NCBI RefSeq assembly: GCF_000429905.1
Contig: NZ_AUCT01000007.1
Coordinates: 206,187 to 270,186 of the forward strand
Source: Desulfatibacillum aliphaticivorans DSM 15576
GTDB taxonomy: Bacteria > Desulfobacterota > Desulfobacteria > Desulfobacterales > Desulfatibacillaceae
Direction: 5' to 3'
DNA: 64,000 nt
Positions 59,218-64,000 of the stretch are shown in pieces. The translations under genes were made by a program, and so were the position numbers. The notes under the pieces were generated by a model. That model was given only the letters and a program-made list of their open reading frames with translations. It did no database searches and was not told the DNA's origin. Numbering within the stretch: position 1 is the stretch's first letter; the number at the start of each line of letters is the position of its first letter.

Positions 59218-59269
59218 GATATAATCCTCCTTCCCGACCGACAGGCGAAGGGACGAGCCATACAAAGCC

Positions 59270-59761
59270 TCATCCCACTTGCGAGTCCACAAATCGTGCA
59301 GCCCGCGGTCCGTTATTAAACCTGTATCCCCTGGACATTTTACGTTTTTCCTGCATGTCCAGGATCCCGGACTTGGCCGCGTCGTATCTCGCCCTCACCC
59401 GGGACAGGCATTTTTGTTCGTCCGCTATTAGCAGCGAGACGATCTCTTCAATATGCTTGATGGATTCTTCTACTCTTTCCTGATCCTTTTCGGACAGGCA
59501 GTCCATGCGAAGAACAAACATGGCCTGTTCAATTTTTTTATCCAGGATGTTGACTCGTTTTATCACTTCCCGGCGTTTTTTTATGCCCACGGGAACTTTG
59601 GAGAAGTCCTCCTCGTCCAGCGCACTGTTGATTTCGTGGGTGGCCTCGGAGTATTTCCCCAAAAGCCCGGCTTTTTGCTCCGTCAGATTGCAGAACTCAT
59701 CCGGAGACGAAGGCGCCGCGAGGTCTTTACCGCATCGGGAATTATTTGGCGTATGCATCAT
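59270..59761 (-). CDS. FliT/FlgN-like flagellar chaperone candidate
   Basis: A 163-residue, highly helical protein between fliS and flaG. Its middle (NLTEQKAGLLGKYSEATHEI, VPVGIKKRREVIKRVNILDK, ERVEESIKHIEEIVSLLIAD) has the long charged helices of FliT- or FlgN-type export chaperones, and the position after fliS is where fliT is usually found. The sequence is too divergent to name firmly. ATG at 59761 follows GCGAGGGGACC. Confidence 0.65.
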   Translation of the reverse strand: MMHTPNNSRCGKDLAAPSSPDEFCNLTEQKAGLLGKYSEATHEINSALDEEDFSKVPVGIKKRREVIKRVNILDKKIEQAMFVLRMDCLSEKDQERVEESIKHIEEIVSLLIADEQKCLSRVRARYDAAKSGILDMQEKRKMSRGYRFNNGPRAARFVDSQVG

Positions 59762-59794
59762 GGTCCCCTCGCTTTCTATGCGTGAAGGAGTTGT

Positions 59795-60235
59795 TTATGC
59801 GCAAACCAGGGACGCCGGCTTTCTCTGCCAGGCGGGAGTATGCTCCGGCAAAGCTCCGGCCCGGGACTCGCCGTAGAAGATTTCCTTCCAGGCGGAGCCC
59901 AGTTCTTCCAGGATGGTGATGGCTTCGTCAAAAGCAGTCAAATCCCTGTGGATGTCCCCCTCGGTGAGACGCCTGACAACGTAGTCGTAGATAGCCTTCA
60001 GGTTCTTGGCGATATCTCCGCCCTTTTCCATGTCCAGGGCGCTGTTCAACTCCCCGATGATCAACATGGCTTTGGAAAGGGCCGCTGATTTGGCTTCGTA
60101 GTTGTGCTCCAGGTAGCGTTCCTTGGCCATTTTCAGGTTGAAAATAGCGCCGTCGTAGCACATGATTACAAGCTTTTTAGGATCGGCGGTTTCTACATTG
60201 GTCTTTTTGTATGCGCCTATGTTATTCCCGTACAT
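59795..60235 (-). CDS. fliS: Flagellin export chaperone FliS
   Basis: A 146-residue cytoplasmic chaperone binding the C-terminus of flagellin. Family features are AYKKTNVETADPKKLVIMCY at the N-terminus, AKSAALSKAMLIIGELNSAL, and GGDIAKNLKAIYDYVVRRLT with a final helix ending at EELGSAWKEI. The start at 60235 follows AAGAAGGAGTGACCG. A strong sigma28-like promoter lies 60-90 bases upstream. Confidence 0.96.
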   Translation of the reverse strand: MYGNNIGAYKKTNVETADPKKLVIMCYDGAIFNLKMAKERYLEHNYEAKSAALSKAMLIIGELNSALDMEKGGDIAKNLKAIYDYVVRRLTEGDIHRDLTAFDEAITILEELGSAWKEIFYGESRAGALPEHTPAWQRKPASLVCA

Positions 60236-60295
60236 CGGTCACTCCTTCTTTCCACATTGTTGGGCTTGGCCCTATATGATTGTCACCTGTATACC

Positions 60296-60323
60296 TTATC
60301 GGCCCCCCGCCCGTATTTCTTTA
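60296..60323 (-). promoter_or_regulatory. Sigma28 (FliA) promoter of fliS
   Basis: Minus-strand TAAA (60320-60323) and GCCGATAA (60296-60303), both perfect matches, are separated by 16 bases, one more than the usual 15. Transcription would begin roughly 50 bases upstream of fliS. Confidence 0.75.
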
Positions 60324-60354
60324 GCATTCAGCCCAACCGGGCGGCCTGTTAGTT

Positions 60355-63300
60355 TTAACGAGACAAAGAGCTTAATTGCGAGGTCAGCCAGTCGCCCTGG
60401 TTCTGTATTTCAGAAAGAGCCAGCTCCATGGCGATGAACCGATTGATCATGGTCTGCATCCTGGCGGTCAAACGCGTTTCCATTTTTTCGATTCTCTCGT
60501 CGTAGCTGTCTATTCTGTCTTCCAATGACTCGGTTTTGGCGGTCAAATAGCCGTCCACATCGTCGGTGATTGAAAACAAGGTTCTATTGAACAGCTCCGC
60601 AATGCCCAGGGTGAGCTTGATGTTGCCGACCTCAACGCCGCTGTCCGTTCCCGTGTATTTGATCACCAGGCCGTCCACATTGGGTTCGTCTTCATCGCCG
60701 GTAAGCACCTGGCCCTTGCCCGAGGCCGACTCCCCGTTAATGGTTCCGGCCACGTCCTGGCCGTTATCCACGGTCTGATCGCCCGTCCAGAACAGGTCTG
60801 CGGTCTCGCTGATTTCAAAGGTGTTGCCGCTGCCGTAGTAGTCATGGGTGATGACCAGCTCGTTGGAAGCGGAAACCGACGCCGTGACTTCCAGGGCGTA
60901 GCGGCCCGTGGTTCCGCCGTCGTTGGTGGATTCCACCGTGCCGAAATCCAAGCCCCTGCCCACGGGCTCCTCAATAGTCAAGGACAGGTTGCTGTTGCCG
61001 GAAGTCCGGTCCGTGACGACTATGCGGCCTTCGCTGTCCACGCCTGCGTTGACTTCGTCTCCGAACACGGATTCTATCTCCGCCAAAAAGTCCTGGAGGG
61101 TGTCCGTGGTGACGTCGCTGATGGTGTAGGATCCCTGGACCGTGCTGCCGCCCCGGGAGGTTCCGGAAAAATTGATGGTGTCTCCGTCCACCATAGAGGC
61201 CCCGTCAATGGAGTCCCAGGTCAGGGAGGAAGAAGCAGGCAGTCCTCCCGATAAGACGGCGTTTCCTGAGGCCAGGGTCTGGGTGTATTCCGTGTCGAAA
61301 TCCGTATTCAGGGCATTGACCGCGTCGGACAAGGTCATGGTGGAAGTCAAATCCACGGTGGAAACTTTGTCTCCGTCCGTCACCGTAATGGTTTCGTCGG
61401 CGCCCAAAGCTCCCGCATAGGAGTTTTCGCTCGTCGCCGTGCTTTGGGTGGCGGCCTGGGTGATGAATACGGCGTAATCCCCGGAATTGGCGTTTCTGTC
61501 GGAGGTCACATAGGTCAGGGAGCCTGTATCCGTGGTTCCCCGGGCTACGAAAAGATCCCTGATTTCATTGAAGTTGGTCTCCAGGTATCCCCGAAGCTCC
61601 CCTTCGTCGATGCTCAACTGGCCTTCCGTGTCCACGCTGATGCCCACCAGGCCCAGGGTGGAGTATTCGCTGTTTACGCCCCAGACCGACTCAATCAGAA
61701 CCGAGGTCAGGTTCCGTTTGATGGAGGACAGGGTGCCGTCTCCAAAAAGCGGTCCGCCGGTTGTGTCGTTTTCCTCATCGTAGGTCTGTTGGTCCGTGAT
61801 GAAGGCGGCCACGTCGTTGTATGCGCCCACCATGTTTTCGATTTTGGAGATGATGGAGTCGTAGTCATGCCCTATGGTCAGGGAGATGGTGGTGTCGGTA
61901 TCGGCCTTCTTCAAATCGATGGTGACCCCGGCGAGCACGTCGTCGATGATATTATCGGAGCTGTTCACGGTCACGCCGTCGATGCTGACTTCGGCGTCCG
62001 ATCCGGCCACAAGCTGCCGCTCCCGCACCGTATCCAAAGCGGAAAAGGCGCCAAAATCCAGGGTCGAGTTTCCGTCCGCGAGATTGCTTGCCAGGCTGAC
62101 GCTCAGGGAGCTGGCGCCGGAGATCTGGTCCGCCACTTCAATCTTTCCGTCAGACGTGATGTATGCGTTTACGTCTCCAAAGGCGGATTCCACGGAGTCC
62201 AAAAAATCCTGGACCGTGGAGGAGGCGGTGATGGTGAAGCTGGTGTTGACCGCACCGCCTGAATGATCCGTGCCCGTGATGTCAATGGAGTCTCCGGCCG
62301 TAAAGGTGTTGTACCCGTCAATGTCGCTCAAAAGGGTGGAAGCGGTGATCACCGAGCCTTCCGAGGTCATGGCGTTGGCGCTGGTGGTTCCGGTCACGCT
62401 GGAAACGCCTTTTTGAAGAACCCCTATGGTTTCCAGAATATTCTGATCGTCCGTAAAGGTCTGGGTCCCGTCGATCTGCAGCCGGTACAGATTGTTTCCG
62501 TCATCGTCGGTCTGGCTGACGATGGAGGCGGAGACCCCGGCGATCCCTGCACTGTTGATCTTGTTCTTGATGGATTCCAGGGAGTCCGAGGACAGGTCGA
62601 TGGCCACGGCGGTCCCGGCGATGGTCACGCTGCCCGACTGATTGGCTGAAAGGCCGAAAATGCTTTTAATCGCCTGAGTGGAGCTGTCGAACTGATCCGA
62701 TTGGGCGCCGCCGGTGATGGATGTTTTCACGCTGGAGACCGAATCCACGAATCCGAATTTCTCAATAAGGTCCGAGGCGGAGCCGTTGGCGATGCCCATG
62801 CCGTCCTCGCCCGTGGCCTCGCTGGTAATGACCAGGCGGGTGTCATTGGTTCCGTAGCTGACGATGCTGGCGGTGATCCCAGAGGGGTCGGAGCCGGAGT
62901 TGGCGTTGTTGATTTTATCGCGCACGTCTTTCAGGGTGTCGGAAGCCGTGATGCTGACCACCTTGCCGTTCAGCAGGATTTCCCCTTCGTAGCCGGAGCC
63001 AAGGGCTGTACTGGAGTCCGTAAAGGAGGTGGAGGACAGCTTCTGCGCGGTGGCGAGCTTCTCCACTTTGATGTTGTATGTGCCGGACAAAGCAGTAGAC
63101 GACGTGGAAACGGAAACCAGGTCTTCGGCGTCCACTGTGCTGGAATCCGTGGACATGGTGGAGGAGTAGTCATAAAAGTCGTCTGCTTTCGTAAGGTTTT
63201 CAGCGGCGGTTTTTAACGCCAGAAGCCGGGTGTTGAGGGAGCGCCATTCGCTGAGCTCATTCGACACTTGCGACTGTTTCTTCGTCATAAGATCGACCGT

Positions 63301-63387
63301 GCCGTGCTCCACTTCCATGAGCTGATCGACCATAGAGCGCCAATCAAATCCGCTGGCAAGGCCTGAAACTGAAGTTGTGCTGGACAT
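60355..63387 (-). CDS. fliD: Flagellar filament cap protein FliD, unusually large
   Basis: Caps the growing filament and folds flagellin into place. It has 1010 residues from ATG at 63387 (AGGAGG eight bases upstream), roughly twice the size of most FliD proteins. The N-terminus, TSVSGLASGFDWRSMVDQLM, and the C-terminal helical legs (VDGYLTAKTESLEDRIDSYD, RLTARMQTMINRFIAMELAL) match the family. The enlarged centre contains several flagellin hook-IN-like units (GEILLNGKVVSITASDTLKD; GSVTIAGTAVAIDLSSDSLE) and a repeated pair of related domains around residues 370-430 and 735-800 (TVQDFLDSVESAFGDVNAYI and TLQDFLAEIESVFGDEVNAG). The extra domains are probably surface exposed. It lies in its own transcription unit between fliS and flagellin. 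Confidence 0.95.
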   Translation of the reverse strand: MSSTTSVSGLASGFDWRSMVDQLMEVEHGTVDLMTKKQSQVSNELSEWRSLNTRLLALKTAAENLTKADDFYDYSSTMSTDSSTVDAEDLVSVSTSSTALSGTYNIKVEKLATAQKLSSTSFTDSSTALGSGYEGEILLNGKVVSITASDTLKDVRDKINNANSGSDPSGITASIVSYGTNDTRLVITSEATGEDGMGIANGSASDLIEKFGFVDSVSSVKTSITGGAQSDQFDSSTQAIKSIFGLSANQSGSVTIAGTAVAIDLSSDSLESIKNKINSAGIAGVSASIVSQTDDDGNNLYRLQIDGTQTFTDDQNILETIGVLQKGVSSVTGTTSANAMTSEGSVITASTLLSDIDGYNTFTAGDSIDITGTDHSGGAVNTSFTITASSTVQDFLDSVESAFGDVNAYITSDGKIEVADQISGASSLSVSLASNLADGNSTLDFGAFSALDTVRERQLVAGSDAEVSIDGVTVNSSDNIIDDVLAGVTIDLKKADTDTTISLTIGHDYDSIISKIENMVGAYNDVAAFITDQQTYDEENDTTGGPLFGDGTLSSIKRNLTSVLIESVWGVNSEYSTLGLVGISVDTEGQLSIDEGELRGYLETNFNEIRDLFVARGTTDTGSLTYVTSDRNANSGDYAVFITQAATQSTATSENSYAGALGADETITVTDGDKVSTVDLTSTMTLSDAVNALNTDFDTEYTQTLASGNAVLSGGLPASSSLTWDSIDGASMVDGDTINFSGTSRGGSTVQGSYTISDVTTDTLQDFLAEIESVFGDEVNAGVDSEGRIVVTDRTSGNSNLSLTIEEPVGRGLDFGTVESTNDGGTTGRYALEVTASVSASNELVITHDYYGSGNTFEISETADLFWTGDQTVDNGQDVAGTINGESASGKGQVLTGDEDEPNVDGLVIKYTGTDSGVEVGNIKLTLGIAELFNRTLFSITDDVDGYLTAKTESLEDRIDSYDERIEKMETRLTARMQTMINRFIAMELALSEIQNQGDWLTSQLSSLSR

Positions 63388-63493
63388 TATCCGACCCTCC
63401 TCCATTGAGAATCCGGGTTATTTCTTGGTCATGATCCGGGGGAGGGAAAAAATTTCCCAGCATCCCCGAATTAAGGGTGTAAGCCTATATGTC

Positions 63494-63520
63494 CTATCGG
63501 AAAATATTGCCGATTTCTTA
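63494..63520 (-). promoter_or_regulatory. Sigma28-like promoter of fliD
   Basis: Minus-strand TAAG (63517-63520) and TCCGATAG (63494-63501) are separated by 15 bases, matching the FliA consensus at 3 of 4 and 6 of 8 positions. It lies about 107 bases before the fliD start codon and just past the flagellin terminator. Confidence 0.55.
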
Positions 63521-63558
63521 AGGCTTTTTAAGGGTTTTGCAAGAAGCGGGCCGCAACG

Positions 63559-63595
63559 AAAAAAGCCCGCCCCCTGAGGATTTACGGGGGCGGGC
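63559..63595 (-). terminator. Rho-independent terminator of the flagellin gene
   Basis: GCCCGCCCCC (63565-63574) pairs perfectly with GGGGGCGGGC (63586-63595), loop of 11, and is followed on the minus strand by TTTTTT (63559-63564). It lies 26 bases past the flagellin stop codon. Confidence 0.92.
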
Positions 63596-63620
63596 CGGTT
63601 TGTCGAAGCTCTGGATCAGA

Positions 63621-64000
63621 TTATCCGATGAGCTGAAGCACTGTCTGGGGGGCCGAGTTCGCCTGGGCGAGCATGGCTGTACCGGACTGCATCAGGATCT
63701 GATTTTTGGTGAACGAGGTCATTTCCGCGGCCATATCCACATCCTGGATGACGGACATTGCAGCAGTGTTGTTCTCGATGGCGATGTTCAGGTTGGCGAA
63801 TGTGTAGTCCAGCCTGTTCTGGATAGCGCCGATGTCGGCCCGGGAGGCGTTCAGGGCGTCCATGGCATTATCTATCAAGTCCATGGAAGACTGGGCGTCA
63901 GCCATAGAGTCCAGAGCCACGCCAACCACGGACAAGCCCGTGGAATCCACGGAATCCAGTTGAAAATTGATACGATAGTCTCCGCTGTTCTGCTCACCAA
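63621..64000 (-). CDS. fliC: Flagellin, C-terminal part (5' end beyond window)
   Basis: The last 126 codons of a flagellin. The frame is open to the window edge, beginning GEQNSGDYRINFQLDSVDST, and includes the D1/D0 helical region IGAIQNRLDYTFANLNIAIE and the conserved C-terminus FTKNQILMQSGTAMLAQANS followed by APQTVLQLIG. A GTG at 63950 is internal and not a start. It is the substrate of FliS and FliD encoded downstream. A strong terminator follows. Confidence 0.96.
   Translation of the reverse strand, partial: GEQNSGDYRINFQLDSVDSTGLSVVGVALDSMADAQSSMDLIDNAMDALNASRADIGAIQNRLDYTFANLNIAIENNTAAMSVIQDVDMAAEMTSFTKNQILMQSGTAMLAQANSAPQTVLQLIG

Noticed and set aside
63621..63950. A separate small gene starting at GTG 63950
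   Set aside because: The frame is open to the window edge and the upstream codons continue a flagellin sequence, so this is an internal codon.

Overview
This window looks like the chromosome of a strictly anaerobic, flagellated, Gram-negative bacterium of the Desulfobacterota, most like a Desulfatibacillum-type sulfate reducer. The taxonomic call is an inference from gene content: a bacterial-type CO dehydrogenase/acetyl-CoA synthase operon, a FadR-family regulator with a branched-chain amino acid-type ABC transporter, acyl-CoA ligase and molybdopterin genes, and a sigma54/sigma28-controlled flagellar and chemotaxis block. No rRNA, tRNA, CRISPR array, prophage or intact insertion sequence was seen. 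Most genes are on the minus strand.

Region 1 (1-8.2 kb): a GntR/FadR-type regulator followed by livG, livF, livH and livM (livM runs off the left edge), then an acyl-CoA synthetase and a large molybdopterin oxidoreductase that share a consensus promoter. GGT-N3-ACC operator-like sites and an 18-bp perfect palindrome lie around the regulator. Region 2 (8.6-15.3 kb) is accessory: a Tat-type amidase, a pRiA4b ORF-3-like gene paired with an unknown 418-residue protein, a secreted metallophosphoesterase ending in a dockerin-like module, a flavoprotein, a palindromic repeat element, and a tiny gene coupled to a carboxymuconolactone decarboxylase family gene.

Region 3 (15.3-31.7 kb) is the carbon-fixation/acetyl-CoA oxidation core. 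The operon acsD-cooS-acsB-acsC-acsE (CFeSP small subunit, CODH, ACS, CFeSP large subunit, methyltransferase) ends in a strong terminator and is followed by a DUF3786 gene, thiM and thiL. Upstream, gatB, a radical SAM activase-like gene and the corrinoid protein reductive activator (RACo-type) form a second tightly spaced group. The acs operon has a candidate promoter and a roughly 200-nt structured leader, and its AcsD carries a 167-residue low-complexity C-terminal tail. The leader and the tail are the best candidates here for undescribed biology. Nickel-insertion genes (cooC/acsF) and the methyl branch (fhs, folD, metF) are not in the window.

Region 4 (31.5-33.7 kb): a DUF2065 gene overlapping hflX, and a doubtful small ORF. 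Region 5 (33.7-46.6 kb): the flagellar basal-body operon flgB-flgC-fliE-fliF-fliG-fliH-fliI-fliJ-motE behind a sigma54 promoter. It sits directly downstream of a sigma54 activator with a degenerate receiver domain and of a large AMIN/TPR envelope protein that has its own sigma54 promoter; a second, canonical sigma54 response regulator lies upstream. Region 6 (46.9-55.3 kb): chemotaxis genes reading from a consensus sigma54 promoter: pilZ, cheD, an HDOD gene, cheY-like, cheB, cheA, cheR, then cheX, cheY and an unknown flagellar-locus gene; no cheW or receptor gene is present. Region 7 (55.4-64 kb): a decayed HD-GYP fragment, an SMR transporter, two response regulators (one HD-GYP), flaG, a fliT-like gene, fliS, a very large fliD, and the C-terminal end of a flagellin gene. 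Sigma28-like promoters precede fliS and fliD.

Start codons were often moved inward from the longest frame where a Shine-Dalgarno sequence, a signal peptide or family length supported it; these decisions are given per entry. All functional calls rest on motif and sequence recognition by eye, not database searches.
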